A DNA stretch of 64,000 nt from CADEDH01 sp965262175 (GCA_965262175.1 CBDHES010000002.1:1674001-1738000), one strand, 5' to 3'. Positions 33,754 to 43,208 are shown, numbered from the stretch's first letter. Numbers and translations: made by a program. The notes: a model not told the origin generated them from the sequence alone.

Positions 33754-34492
33754 AGAACGCTGCGGCCTGCTTCCAGCGATCGAGGAGGCTCGTGTCGCCG
33801 AACGTGTCCAGCCGATCGTGGCCCACGCGGCCCCACAGCAGCAGCAGGAGGTCCGACGCCGGGCCCCGGGCGGCCACGTCGCCCTTGGCGTGACGGAGCT
33901 CCCAGGTCACGTCGTCGGGGCCGAGCACGAGCAGCCACTCCCCGTCGGCAATGTCGGTGGCATGGAGGTGGATCGTCTCCCCCGCACCGGCCAGCACGTC
34001 GAACTGCATCCGGTTCGGGACGAAGACCTCGAGCACCTCGTCGACCCCGTCGAGCGCCAACTCGGCGTCGATCGGGTCGGGGCCGCCGTCGGCCGACTGG
34101 GCATCCCACCGGTGGATGGCCACCTCCTGGGTGGCCCGTCGGAGCCACCATGCGGCCGGCTGGGGGCCGGTGAAGGTCGGTCGCTCGACGGTCAGGTCGG
34201 CCTCGGCCAGCGCCTTCAGGACACCGTCGGCGGCCTCGGCGAACCACGGCACCACGTCGGGCCCGACCGGCGGCTCACCGACCGATGAACGGGGGGGTCG
34301 TTCGTCGCCCGGCGTGGCCAGGCACAGCGTGATGAACCGCAGGACCCAGCCGGTGTGACCGACCACCGACTGCACGGTCCACCCCTCGAGATGGGCGACG
34401 TCGCGGGCCAGCGACGCCTCGGGGATCGCCCGGAACCGGTCGATCTCGGCGGCCAGAAGCCGGTGGTAGGCATCGGGGGTCAATCGGCTCAT
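33752..34492 (-). CDS. mycothiol-dependent maleylpyruvate isomerase-family protein
   Basis: 246 residues: MDMPI_N DinB-like four-helix domain with the metal-binding set H in VVGHTGWV and E/H in TQEVAIHRWDAQ, followed by a MDMPI_C sterol-carrier-like domain. The family uses mycothiol as a cofactor or substrate for detoxification, which fits an actinobacterial host. ATG 34492 overlaps the PlsC stop (ATGA). Specific reaction unknown. Confidence 0.88.
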   Translation of the reverse strand: MSRLTPDAYHRLLAAEIDRFRAIPEASLARDVAHLEGWTVQSVVGHTGWVLRFITLCLATPGDERPPRSSVGEPPVGPDVVPWFAEAADGVLKALAEADLTVERPTFTGPQPAAWWLRRATQEVAIHRWDAQSADGGPDPIDAELALDGVDEVLEVFVPNRMQFDVLAGAGETIHLHATDIADGEWLLVLGPDDVTWELRHAKGDVAARGPASDLLLLLWGRVGHDRLDTFGDTSLLDRWKQAAAF

Positions 34493-35520
34493 GGGTGCTC
34501 TCCGGTCGTCGTGCCTTGGATCGGGGCGGCCTGCTTCACCTGGTCGACCCAGCGGTCGAGGCTACGCCACACGTCGTTGAGCCAGGCAACCTGCTCGGCC
34601 GTTCCGATCGGGACGTCGCCCCGAGGATGGTGCCACCACCGGATCACCACCGGCTCGGTGAGCGGGAGGCGACGACGGAGGCCCCGCAGCTGGGCCACAC
34701 CCTCGAGGCCGACGTGGCCGAACACCACGATGTCGGCCTCGGGTTGGTTGGCCAGGAGGGCCAGGGTGCCGGCTGGTTTCGGGGGGAGCAGGTGGTCCAG
34801 CTCCCGGGCGTAGGCGGCCAGCTCCGGGCTCCGCCGATCGAGCGACGCCCGAACCCGGGCCTGGTTGGCCGGCGTGGAGTAGGTCCCCTCGGGGAAGATC
34901 ACGAGCACCGAGTCGGGCATCGCCTCGGTGGCGAAGCGGGCGATGGCGGCCGCCTCGGCGTCGCCGTCGCCGGCCCGGGCCACGAAGTAGTTGCCGAGCT
35001 TGTGGCCGTAGAGGTCGAGGTTGGGGTCCCACCGGAGGCCGGCCTTGAGCACGTAGTGGATGAATCGACCAAGCCGGTTCGAGACCACCACGGCCGGGAC
35101 GACGGCGTCGACCATGCTGGCGTGGCGGCTGAGCACGATGAAGGTCGACTCGGGAAGCGTCGAGACCTCGGGCATCTCGATGCGGACGCCGAGAATCCGC
35201 CGGGCCCACCGGAGCAGCGAGTCGCTCCACCAGGCCTGCATGCGACGGTACGGCTCGAGACGCCGGACACGATCTCGTGGCTCGGCACCGACCGCCCGTC
35301 GTGCGAACAGGCCGGCGGACACGATGAGCCCGATCCACTCATGGATCAGGTAGACGACCCCGAACCCGCCGAGCCGCACGGTGGGGAACCGCCGGAGGCC
35401 GGTCAGCAGATCGGCGACCGCGGCCCCGACGATCCACAGCGGTGCGGCGACGATCAGAAGCGGGAGCGCGACGATGATGGCCGGTATCGAGATCAGGCGG
35501 CGCCCTATCGCGCCCGCCAC
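34489..35520 (-). CDS. PlsC-type 1-acylglycerol-3-phosphate acyltransferase
   Basis: 343 residues. Acyltransferase motif I SRHASMVDAVV (HxxxxD) and motif III VIFPEGTYS are present, after one or two N-terminal membrane helices. The protein is longer than typical PlsC (~240) because of an N-terminal membrane segment and a C-terminal tail. It would acylate lysophosphatidate or a related lipid. Coupled to the mycothiol-dependent enzyme by an ATGA overlap. Confidence 0.87.
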   Translation of the reverse strand: MAGAIGRRLISIPAIIVALPLLIVAAPLWIVGAAVADLLTGLRRFPTVRLGGFGVVYLIHEWIGLIVSAGLFARRAVGAEPRDRVRRLEPYRRMQAWWSDSLLRWARRILGVRIEMPEVSTLPESTFIVLSRHASMVDAVVPAVVVSNRLGRFIHYVLKAGLRWDPNLDLYGHKLGNYFVARAGDGDAEAAAIARFATEAMPDSVLVIFPEGTYSTPANQARVRASLDRRSPELAAYARELDHLLPPKPAGTLALLANQPEADIVVFGHVGLEGVAQLRGLRRRLPLTEPVVIRWWHHPRGDVPIGTAEQVAWLNDVWRSLDRWVDQVKQAAPIQGTTTGEHP

Positions 35521-35572
35521 CGCCCTGGCCCCTCGCCCGCTCGGCTGGTCTGGTGGGGTGGGCCGGAAGGCC

Positions 35573-35737
35573 CTACCGCTCTTCCTTGAAGATGACGTGC
35601 TGACGGATGACCGGATCGTACTTCTTGAGCTCGATCCGCTCCCGGGTGTTCGTCTTGTTCTTCTTGGTCACGTACATGTAGCCCGTGCCGGCGGTGGAGC
35701 GCAGCTTGATGATCGGGCGCTTGTCGCTCTTGGCCAT
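35573..35737 (-). CDS. rpmG: 50S ribosomal protein L33 (zinc-free type)
   Basis: 54 residues, canonical L33 (IIKLRSTAGTGYMYVTKKN...LKKYDPV). There are no cysteines, so it is the C-minus, zinc-independent form. ATG 35737 shares one base with the L28 stop (TGATG). Confidence 0.96.
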   Translation of the reverse strand: MAKSDKRPIIKLRSTAGTGYMYVTKKNKTNTRERIELKKYDPVIRQHVIFKEER

Positions 35738-35973
35738 CAGATCTTCTCTCCTCGACGACGCATCTCGGCGACGACCGACTCGATGCCCTTCTTGTTGATC
35801 GTCTTGATGCCCTTGGTGCTCACGGTCAGCGTGACCCACCGCTTCTCCGACGGCAGCCAGAACCGCTGCCGTTGGATGTTGGGGTTCCACCGGCGCCGAC
35901 TGGTGCGGTGGGAGTGCGAGACGGTGTTGCCGAAGCTCGGCTTCCGGCCGGTGACCTGGCAGATCTTGGACAT
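35737..35973 (-). CDS. rpmB: 50S ribosomal protein L28
   Basis: 78 residues, canonical L28 (VTGRKPSFGNTVSHSHRTSRRRWNPNIQ). Only one cysteine is present, so it also lacks the zinc ribbon, like E. coli L28. ATG 35973 has a strong AGAGGAAG. Coupled to L33. Confidence 0.96.
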   Translation of the reverse strand: MSKICQVTGRKPSFGNTVSHSHRTSRRRWNPNIQRQRFWLPSEKRWVTLTVSTKGIKTINKKGIESVVAEMRRRGEKI

Positions 35974-36066
35974 CTTCTTCCTCTTCTCCGAACGCGATGG
36001 CGCCGCCGGCCGAACCGGGCCCCGACGGCTCACCTCGAGGCCCGTCCCGGTGGTGCCAGGCCCAGG

Positions 36067-36086
36067 TCGGGCGAGGCTTCGCCCGA
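36067..36086 (-). terminator. stem-loop after the DUF58/MoxR operon
   Basis: TCGGGCGA and TCGCCCGA form an 8-bp perfect stem with a 4-base loop, 45 bases beyond the last gene of the operon and upstream of rpmB. It could end that operon or act in the rpmB leader. Confidence 0.5.
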
Positions 36087-36131
36087 AACAGAACAACCAA
36101 GACTACCGGCGGCCATTTGGTGATCCACCGG

Positions 36132-36821
36132 CTACGTCCCCCCGACGTCATCACCCCGCCACGGTTCCAACCGCTCCCCCGGCTCCCAGCGACCCTCCGG
36201 TGCGGAGATCCGGTCCCGGCGACCGGGCACCGTGGCCGAGCCTCGGGCTTCGGGCCCGGCCCGCCGAGGTCGAGGGACGACGGCGAACGCGATGGCCACC
36301 GCCACGACCGCCAGGGTGGCGATCGGCATCCACCGCCAGGGACGGGGACCGGCGGGCGTGGCCAGCGGCTCGACGACGGCCAGGGCCAGCACCGCCAACA
36401 GGCCCGCCCCACCGAGCGCCAGGACCGACGTGAGGTAGATGCCCCGGTCGATGACAGCTCGCCGGCGCCGGGCGAAAGCCAGGCGAACCAGCTCGTGGTG
36501 GATCAGCACGACGAGCGCCACTGCGGCCAACGTGACCGCCGCCGCTCCGTCGAGGATCGAGGTCGTGGCGACACCGACCATCGTCACCAACCATGCGGTG
36601 GTGATCGTCTGGAGCGAGTACCGGCCACGGTCGACGGCCGCCAGGTGGAGCACCAGGCCGAACGCCCCGGATGCGAGCGCCAGCACCGGGGGGACGACGC
36701 CGGCCAGGGCGACCGGTCCGGCGAGCGCGGCGATCACCCCGCCGGCGACGACCTCGGGGTGAGCCAGCGCCCGGAGCCGGGCCCGGGCTCGACCCATGAC
36801 GGCGCGGAGTCGGCCGATCAC
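36132..36821 (-). CDS. multi-pass membrane protein of the DUF58/MoxR operon
   Basis: 229 residues with about five to six membrane helices in the first 185 residues and a basic, disordered cytosolic tail. No family recognised. GTG 36821 overlaps the DUF58 stop (GTGA), so it is the last member of a coupled run starting at 41721. Confidence 0.65.
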   Translation of the reverse strand: MIGRLRAVMGRARARLRALAHPEVVAGGVIAALAGPVALAGVVPPVLALASGAFGLVLHLAAVDRGRYSLQTITTAWLVTMVGVATTSILDGAAAVTLAAVALVVLIHHELVRLAFARRRRAVIDRGIYLTSVLALGGAGLLAVLALAVVEPLATPAGPRPWRWMPIATLAVVAVAIAFAVVPRPRRAGPEARGSATVPGRRDRISAPEGRWEPGERLEPWRGDDVGGT

Positions 36822-38116
36822 AGCCGCTGCCTCGCCCGGCCGAGGTTCTGGACGACCTGACGGATGACGTGCTCCAGGGGGTCACCCTTCGACCACGGAA
36901 CCACCGCCGCCCCCCGTTCGAGTAGCCACCGTTCGTTGAGCTCGTTGCCGGCCCGGAACACCCGTCGGGCCAGGTCGCTGACCGCAGCTTCGGGTTCGGG
37001 CATCTCCGGCTTGATGACCAGGACCTCGTGGCCCCGACTCCGGAGGGCGACCAGCGCCCCGAGGACCAACTCGGTCAGCAGCGGGGAGATGGCGACGATG
37101 CCGGCCGAACGGGGGAGGCCGCTGGGGACGACGAAGACGTGGTCGTCACCCCGGAGCGCCTGGACCTCGGTGGCCAGCAGCAGGTCGACGACGGTGTGGA
37201 GGTGCCGCCGACCGAGCCGGGCCGGTAGCCACCGGACCCCCCGACCGACATCGAGCACCCCGACCCGGTCGTGGGCCTGGAGGTGCCGGTCGGCGAGCGC
37301 CGTCGCCGCCGTCACCGTCCACCGGAGGGTCGTGTCGAGGTCGACCCCGAGATCCTGGGCCGAATCGACGAGGAGGACGATGTCCGATGACCGGTCGGGG
37401 TGCCGCTCCAACACCATCGGGGTGCCCCGGCGGGCGGTGAGGCCGGGGTGGATGGCCCGGACCGGATCACCGGGACGGTAGGCCCGGACCTCGGCCAGCT
37501 CCGAACCCGGCCCGATCCGGCGGCTGCGGTGCTCGCCGGTCACGGTGCGGTCCTGGTACAGGGGAACCAGGCTGTTCAACCGCTCCGATGGAGGGTGGAT
37601 GCGGACCGTCACGGTGACCGGGTGTCGGGCGGTCAGTTCCGACACGCCGAATCGGTCCCGGGTCGTGATGACGGCCCACTCGGGGCCGGCGGCACCCCAT
37701 CGGCGGGCGTTGGCCGTCACCGCCACCCGACGTCGCCGCTCGACCCCGAGCACGAATCGGGACGGTCCGACCGGTTCGAGGATCGCCGGGAACTGGACCT
37801 CCAACTCGACCCAGGGTCGGCTCCCGTCGGCCTCCAGCTCGAAGGTGAACGTGACATCGTCACCCTCGACCACCCGCTCCGCTCCCACCGAGACCCCGGC
37901 GAGGGTCACCGGAGGCCACCACCCGTCGGCCACCGAGGCCAGGAGGACCATGAGGAACGGGGCGGCGATCGCCGCCGGCTCCAGGGTCCGGGTGGCGAGG
38001 GCCACCGCCAAGCCGCCGAGGCCGACGGTGGCACACGACCAGAATCGGGGGGTCAGCGATCGGCGCACGGCACCGGGCCCGCCACCGGGGCGATCGTCAC
38101 CGGCCGCCGCCGGCAA
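36818..38116 (-). CDS. DUF58 domain protein
   Basis: 432 residues: two N-terminal membrane helices, a beta-rich exported-looking middle, and the DUF58 core (ELAEVRAYRPGDPVRAIHPGLTAR) followed by a vWA-like segment (DIVLLVDSAQDLG). In this family the first block normally reads R.Y..GD..R.I.W..tAR; His-Pro replaces the Trp here. DUF58 proteins pair with MoxR ATPases, possibly in envelope protein maturation. Starts at TTG 38116 overlapping moxR, or GTG 38067 just after it. Confidence 0.85.
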   Translation of the reverse strand: MPAAAGDDRPGGGPGAVRRSLTPRFWSCATVGLGGLAVALATRTLEPAAIAAPFLMVLLASVADGWWPPVTLAGVSVGAERVVEGDDVTFTFELEADGSRPWVELEVQFPAILEPVGPSRFVLGVERRRRVAVTANARRWGAAGPEWAVITTRDRFGVSELTARHPVTVTVRIHPPSERLNSLVPLYQDRTVTGEHRSRRIGPGSELAEVRAYRPGDPVRAIHPGLTARRGTPMVLERHPDRSSDIVLLVDSAQDLGVDLDTTLRWTVTAATALADRHLQAHDRVGVLDVGRGVRWLPARLGRRHLHTVVDLLLATEVQALRGDDHVFVVPSGLPRSAGIVAISPLLTELVLGALVALRSRGHEVLVIKPEMPEPEAAVSDLARRVFRAGNELNERWLLERGAAVVPWSKGDPLEHVIRQVVQNLGRARQRL

Positions 38117-39179
38117 CGCCCGGCCCGGCCGGAGGTGCCGCCGCCCGGGCGGCGACCGGCGGCGGAGCCGGCACCCGACCGGGAGCCGGACCCGTCGGCG
38201 AGCCCGTCACGCCGGGACGGTCGCCGGACTCGATGGCCCGGGGGGTCGGAACCTGGCTCACGACCTCGGCCACGACCTGCTCGGACCGGATCCCCCGCAC
38301 CCACTGATCGGGCTGGAGGAGCAACCGGTGGGCCAGGCAGGGCACGGCGATGGCCTTGACGTCGTCGGGAAGCACGTGGGATCGGCCGACCATGGCGGCC
38401 CGGGCCCGACCGAGCTTGAGCAGGGCCAACGAGCCTCGGGGGCTGGCCCCGGCTTCGGTCCGGGGGCTGTTCCGGGTGGCCTCGACGATGTCGACGATGT
38501 ATCGGGCCACCGGCTCGCTGATGTGGACCTCTTCCACCCGGCGTTGGATGGCCACGACGTCGTTGGCGTTCAGCACGCTGGTCAGTGCGACCCGCTCCCC
38601 ACCCCGGGTGGCCCGCCGCATGACGAGGTCGACCTCGTTGTCGGTACCCGGGTACCCGATCGCGCTCCGGATCAGGAACCGGTCGAGCTGAGCCTCGGGC
38701 AGCGGGTACGTGCCCTCCTGCTCGATCGGGTTCTGGGTTCCGATGACGAGGAAGGGACTGGGCAACCGGCGGCTCAGGGCGTCGGCGGTGACCTGGCGCT
38801 CCTCCATCGCTTCGAGGAGCGCCGACTGGGTCTTGGGCGGGGCCCGGTTGATCTCGTCGCCGAGGACGAGGTTGGCGAAGACCGGGCCCGGCTTGAACTC
38901 CGGCTGGCCGTTGGCCTCGGCGAGGACCGTCGTCCCGGTGATGTCGGCCGGGATCAGGTCGGGGGTGAACTGCACCCGGGAGAACCGGAGGCCGGCGGCC
39001 TCGGCCATCGACCGGGCGATGACGGTCTTGGCCACCCCGGGAACGTCCTCCAACAGGATGTGACCGTCGGCCAGGAGGGCGCTGACCAGCAGCTCGAGCA
39101 CGTTGCGCTTGCCGACGATCACTCGCTCCAGCTCGGCCAACAGCGCCGCGGCGGCCTGCTGCACGTCGGCATGGCTCAT
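38097..39179 (-). CDS. MoxR-family AAA+ ATPase
   Basis: 360 residues. Walker A EDVPGVAKT, Walker B LVLGDEINRAPP, sensor 1 GTQNPIEQEGTYPLPEAQLDRF and the sensor 2 region are all present. The last ~50 residues are a Pro/Ala tail. MoxR ATPases act as chaperones that load or activate vWA or DUF58 partners. ATG 39179 overlaps the upstream stop (ATGA). Confidence 0.93.
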   Translation of the reverse strand: MSHADVQQAAAALLAELERVIVGKRNVLELLVSALLADGHILLEDVPGVAKTVIARSMAEAAGLRFSRVQFTPDLIPADITGTTVLAEANGQPEFKPGPVFANLVLGDEINRAPPKTQSALLEAMEERQVTADALSRRLPSPFLVIGTQNPIEQEGTYPLPEAQLDRFLIRSAIGYPGTDNEVDLVMRRATRGGERVALTSVLNANDVVAIQRRVEEVHISEPVARYIVDIVEATRNSPRTEAGASPRGSLALLKLGRARAAMVGRSHVLPDDVKAIAVPCLAHRLLLQPDQWVRGIRSEQVVAEVVSQVPTPRAIESGDRPGVTGSPTGPAPGRVPAPPPVAARAAAPPAGPGVAGGGR

Positions 39180-39655
39180 CGGCGATCGTTCCTTTCGTCG
39201 TCGGGCCCCGGCGCCACCGACGTCGATCGGACCAGCGCGTCCGATCGAGGGTACGGGGCCGATCGCTCGGTCCGCGCCAGCGGGGGCAGACCGAGCCGGT
39301 CCTCGATGAGCGTGATCGCCGTCGCCAGCTGTGCCTCGTCGGCCGTGACCGGCAGCTCGGGATGGACGTCGGTCAGGCCGGCCGCCACCAGCAGGCGGTT
39401 GACGGTGACGGTCAGCTCGTATCGGGGGGCGGCGGCGGTGGCCAGGCCCCGGGCCACCAGCAGCTGCTCCTCGATGGCCTTCAGCTCCCAGGGGGTCCGC
39501 TCCTGGCCTGGCGGCGCCGGCCGGTCGCGGTCCCGGGGCCCGGCCGTCCGCGGCCCCGGACCGATCCGCCGATCGAGCAGGACCGCAAGCACGACCACGA
39601 CGAGCGCGGCAAGCACGACCAAGGGCGTGAACAGCGGAGCGAGGACGTCGGTCAT
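39176..39655 (-). CDS. small single-pass membrane protein in the MoxR operon
   Basis: 159 residues: one N-terminal membrane helix (about 6-27), a basic Pro-rich stretch, and a soluble helical domain (ELKAIEEQLLVARGLATAA...). No family recognised. Overlaps its neighbours by ATGA on both sides. Position between DUF4129 and MoxR is typical for small accessory membrane proteins of such operons. Confidence 0.65.
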   Translation of the reverse strand: MTDVLAPLFTPLVVLAALVVVVLAVLLDRRIGPGPRTAGPRDRDRPAPPGQERTPWELKAIEEQLLVARGLATAAAPRYELTVTVNRLLVAAGLTDVHPELPVTADEAQLATAITLIEDRLGLPPLARTERSAPYPRSDALVRSTSVAPGPDDERNDRR

Positions 39656-40938
39656 CGGCTCCCGGCCCGGCTGAGCTGGGGGCTCGACCCGGGACCGCCC
39701 GCCGTCGGCGGGTTGGCGAGGTCGTGGACCTGGAGAAGGCTGGCCACGGCCTCCTCCCGGTCGGCTGCCGATGGCTGGACCGGGGCGAACCGGACGGCGG
39801 CGAACTGGTTGCACAACGCCCCCAGTGGCGGGCCGAAGTGGGGCTGGGCCCCGACGACACGCTGGTGCCACTCGGCCGGGGTCTCGATCCGTTCCCGGGG
39901 CGGGAGGGTTCCCATCCCCCGGCTGGCGGCGTGGAACGCCAACCGGATGGCCCGGGCCGGGTCGGGGTCGGCCCGGAGGGTGGCGGCGAAGGCGTCGATC
40001 GGTCCGATCTCGAACGGCGGCTCGACGATCGCCGGGGGTCGATCGTCGATCGCGGTCGACCGGGAGCGGAGCCGGCGGAGGATGAGGGCCCCGACCATGA
40101 CGGCGGCCAACAGCGCCAGGACCAACCACCGGATACCGAGACCGCCGCCGTCGTCCTCGGCCTCGGCCTCGGCGCCGTCGGGGGTCGGCGGCACGGGCGC
40201 CTCGGCCGGGAGTTGGAGGGCGAGCCCGCCGCCGAGGTCGATTCGTCCGTCGCCATCGGGGGTCAAGGTCTCGGTCCCGCCGGCCTCGTCGACCGACGTC
40301 ACCTCGATACCGCTCGGGGTGTCGCCACCGGTCCTGATCTCGACCCGGTTCCCGTCCGGCCGGAGGAGGTCGACACCCTGGCCGGGCCGATCCGGCGTCC
40401 CGTCGGGACCGTCAGGGGCCGGAGACGGTTCGGGAGCGGCCACGATGTCGCTCGACGCGATCGCCGACCCGACGTCGACCGGTTCCAGGGCACCGTCGGC
40501 ACCGAGCCGGAGCCCGAGGGCGCCGTCGAGGGCATCGGGACCGAGCTCGGTCGTCGGTCCCGCCGCGCCACCGACCGAAGGTTGCAGGACCGGCGGCCCG
40601 GCGCCCAGCGCGATGCCCAGCTCCCCACCCGGTGCCGAGACGGCGACCGAGGCCGCCTCGACGCCGCCGCTCTCGATCGGTTCCTCACCGCTCGGCTCCT
40701 CGCCGGTCGGGCCGTCGTCGCCGGTCGGCTCGGCGGCCGCCGGAGCCGTTCCCGAGGGTTCCGGGTCACCGTCGGACTCGTTGGGGGATGCGTCCAGCTG
40801 GATCGGCTCGGTCGACCGGTCATCGGACGAGATGGCCAGTGCCACCAACGCCAGGAGGGCCACGCCGACCACCGGCGCCAGCAACCATCGGGCCGGGACG
40901 AGCAGGCGAGCTGCGCTCGACCATCGGGTCGTGATCAT
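39652..40938 (-). CDS. DUF4129 domain membrane protein
   Basis: 428 residues: membrane helix at about 17-37, a long acidic Gly/Pro/Glu exported region (40-265), a second helix near 270-290, and a C-terminal DUF4129 domain (IRLAFHAASRGMG...ETPAEWHQRV...LCNQFAAVRF). DUF4129 often co-occurs with transglutaminase, DUF58 and MoxR genes; no transglutaminase is present here. Confidence 0.83.
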   Translation of the reverse strand: MITTRWSSAARLLVPARWLLAPVVGVALLALVALAISSDDRSTEPIQLDASPNESDGDPEPSGTAPAAAEPTGDDGPTGEEPSGEEPIESGGVEAASVAVSAPGGELGIALGAGPPVLQPSVGGAAGPTTELGPDALDGALGLRLGADGALEPVDVGSAIASSDIVAAPEPSPAPDGPDGTPDRPGQGVDLLRPDGNRVEIRTGGDTPSGIEVTSVDEAGGTETLTPDGDGRIDLGGGLALQLPAEAPVPPTPDGAEAEAEDDGGGLGIRWLVLALLAAVMVGALILRRLRSRSTAIDDRPPAIVEPPFEIGPIDAFAATLRADPDPARAIRLAFHAASRGMGTLPPRERIETPAEWHQRVVGAQPHFGPPLGALCNQFAAVRFAPVQPSAADREEAVASLLQVHDLANPPTAGGPGSSPQLSRAGSR

Positions 40939-40944
40939 GGGATC

Positions 40945-41721
40945 TCAGGCCCCGAGCGTCCCGTCGGCCCCGCCGTCTCCCTTGGACGTCTCGGGCTTCT
41001 GGGTGGCCGGTCGGGGGGCGCTGAAGTTGACCAGGACCTCGTAGAAGTGGTCGGGCTCGGCGATGAACTTCACGATGCCCAGGGCCTGGTCCTGGCCGGC
41101 GGTCTCGACCCGCATCTGGGCGTAGCCGAGGATCTCCCCGGGGATGCTGCGGCCGTAGACGATGTCGGTGACACGCGACAGCGGCATCGAGGCGATCCGG
41201 CTGCCGAGGAATCCCGACGATTCGATCAACCGCCGGTTGGTGATGTACCGGCGCTCGTAGAAGGCCCACCGGGCGAGGATCGTCGTCAACCGGGCGATGA
41301 CGAGGAACACGGTGGCCACCGCAGCCAGCAGGAACCCGGCGAACACGAGGATGAGCACCAGGGTCCCGCCGATGGCCCAGGGCACGAGCGGGCTCCCAGC
41401 GGCGTCGGGGCCGTGCTGGAAGGGGTCGTTGGCCAGGCGAGAGGTTGGCGGGCGACGGCCGTTGAGGGTGAGCAGCACGGCGTGGGCCGCTGCGCAGAGG
41501 AGGATGACGGTGATCCAGGCGTTGGCCGGGCTCGGCCCGCCGCCTCGAAAATCGGCCACCCAGATGACGATCAGCAGGATGATGAAGGTCTCGTACGCCG
41601 GCTGGACCACCGAGGCCCAGTGCTGCCGTTCGGCGTAGTACACCTGCTCGTCGGGAACGAGGACGTCGCGCTCGGTCAGCGGCCGAAGCAGCGACGACGT
41701 GTCGGAGAGGGCGACGATCAT
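40945..41721 (-). CDS. bacterial PH (bPH_2/YdbS-like) membrane protein
   Basis: 258 residues: about four membrane helices (residues 45-150), then a bPH_2 domain with FYERRYITNRRLIESSGFLG and SRVTDIVYGRSIPGEILGYAQMRV. bPH domains assemble as membrane-associated beta-barrels. Six bases before the DUF4129 gene, so it probably heads the operon. Confidence 0.83.
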   Translation of the reverse strand: MIVALSDTSSLLRPLTERDVLVPDEQVYYAERQHWASVVQPAYETFIILLIVIWVADFRGGGPSPANAWITVILLCAAAHAVLLTLNGRRPPTSRLANDPFQHGPDAAGSPLVPWAIGGTLVLILVFAGFLLAAVATVFLVIARLTTILARWAFYERRYITNRRLIESSGFLGSRIASMPLSRVTDIVYGRSIPGEILGYAQMRVETAGQDQALGIVKFIAEPDHFYEVLVNFSAPRPATQKPETSKGDGGADGTLGA

Positions 41722-41752
41722 GGCGGACCCGAGGACGAGGAGGCGACGCCGC

Positions 41753-42064
41753 TCAGCTTAAGAGCACCACTCCGAGGGGAGCCATCGTGTCGAACCGATC
41801 GTTGTTGGGGTCGAGGGGGTTGCCGCCGGGGTCGACGTCGCTCGGCGTGCCGGGACCCGATCCCGGACCAGATCCCGATCCCGACGGCAGCTCCGTCGGG
41901 TCGTTCTCGTCGTTGAAGAGGCCCTCGAGGAACTCGGTGGTCGCACCGGCCAGGTCGCCCAGCCAGATCACGAACGCCCGACCCTGAACCCCGGCCCGGC
42001 CGGGGTTGGAGAAGATGAAGAACGCCACGAAGGCGATCAACAAGGGGTAGGCCCATTTCTTCAT
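41753..42064 (-). CDS. small exported or membrane-anchored protein
   Basis: 103 residues. A hydrophobic N-terminal helix (KKWAYPLLIAFVAFFIF) serves as signal anchor; the rest is acidic with SGSGSGPGSGPG and PNNDRFD stretches. No family recognised. Lies 31 bases before the bPH gene and may be the first gene of that operon. Confidence 0.65.
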   Translation of the reverse strand: MKKWAYPLLIAFVAFFIFSNPGRAGVQGRAFVIWLGDLAGATTEFLEGLFNDENDPTELPSGSGSGPGSGPGTPSDVDPGGNPLDPNNDRFDTMAPLGVVLLS

Positions 42065-42178
42065 GTGTCGTTTCGCTTCCTCCTCGTCCCCGTTTTCGGG
42101 AACGCGGAACTAGGTGCGGAACTCCACCCGTCGACGGAAGCTTAGTGGTCGGTGTCCAAAAAGGGGGGATGGGGCGGC

Positions 42179-43129
42179 TCAAAGGGCCTCGATGGCCGAG
42201 ATCAGCTCGTCCCGTCCCAGGATGCCCTCGAACGACGCCGTGATGAACCCCTCGCCGTCGACGACGAAGACCCAGGGTTCGGTGACCAGGCCCCAGTCGA
42301 ACATGGCGTCGATCGGCACCAGATCACCGGCCCGGGCAGCGTCGAGGTCGAAGGGCTCGACGTGGACGACGTCGAGCTCATCCCGGCCAGCGGTCACCTC
42401 CCGCACGAGGTCCATCGTCGGCCCGCACAGCGCGGTCTGGCAGAAGGCCGGGGTGGCGAAGGCGACGACGGTCGGCCGGCCGTTGGTGACCGCGTCGGCC
42501 ACCGTCAGGTCGTAGAGGTCGGGGTCGGGATCGGGGTCGGTGGAGATCGCCGCCAGCTCGGCCGGCGTGGCCCCGGTCGGCGTCTCCGACACCGGCGCCG
42601 GCTGGCCGGCGGCGGGGACGATCGAATCGGTCCCGACCTGGACGAGCGCTCCGGCCACCTCGTCCCCGGTGTCGGCGATCCGTACCTCCCACAGGCCCGG
42701 CTCATCGAAGGTGAACGTGGCGATGTAGAGACCGAGCGAGACGCCGGGGCTCGACACCCACTGGCCGTCGACCTCGCCCTCGCCGTCGCCGTCGGTGTTG
42801 GCGAAGCTGACGGTGGCGGCGAAGTCCTCGCCACCGACGAAGTCGTTCGGCCCGGAACCGAGCAGGGCGACCATCACCCGCTGCGGGCTCCCGGCGATCA
42901 CGGTCCCCGGCGAGTTGGCGATCACCGGCGTCGTCGAGGCGTCGAGCAGGTCGGCCACGCTGGATGGGGCCACCCCGTCCTCGTCGCCAGCGGAGACGGA
43001 CTCGGCCCCGCCTGGGGACTCGGCCCCGCCCGGCGAATCGGCGGTTTCGGAGTCGGAGTCGTCGGCCACACAGGCGGCGAGGAGGAGGGCGACGACCACG
43101 GCGACGGTCAGGGCACGGACGGACCTCAT
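42179..43129 (-). CDS. lipoprotein with thioredoxin-like C-terminal domain
   Basis: 316 residues. Signal peptide with lipobox LLAAC (lipidated Cys20), a disordered acidic stretch, a beta-sandwich-like middle (85-165; FDEPGLWEVRIADTG), and a thioredoxin-fold domain with C230-x4-C235 (AFCQTALCGPT). The C-x4-C spacing differs from the usual CxxC of TlpA/ResA, so disulfide chemistry or copper binding of the SCO type is possible. Acts outside the membrane. Confidence 0.75.
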   Translation of the reverse strand: MRSVRALTVAVVVALLLAACVADDSDSETADSPGGAESPGGAESVSAGDEDGVAPSSVADLLDASTTPVIANSPGTVIAGSPQRVMVALLGSGPNDFVGGEDFAATVSFANTDGDGEGEVDGQWVSSPGVSLGLYIATFTFDEPGLWEVRIADTGDEVAGALVQVGTDSIVPAAGQPAPVSETPTGATPAELAAISTDPDPDPDLYDLTVADAVTNGRPTVVAFATPAFCQTALCGPTMDLVREVTAGRDELDVVHVEPFDLDAARAGDLVPIDAMFDWGLVTEPWVFVVDGEGFITASFEGILGRDELISAIEAL

Positions 43130-43208
43130 GGTCGGCAGTCTCTCGTGTCTCCGGGCCGGTTCCGACCGGTCGCACCGCCGGGGGTCGCCGGAGGCGGCCG
43201 ACGGTGCG

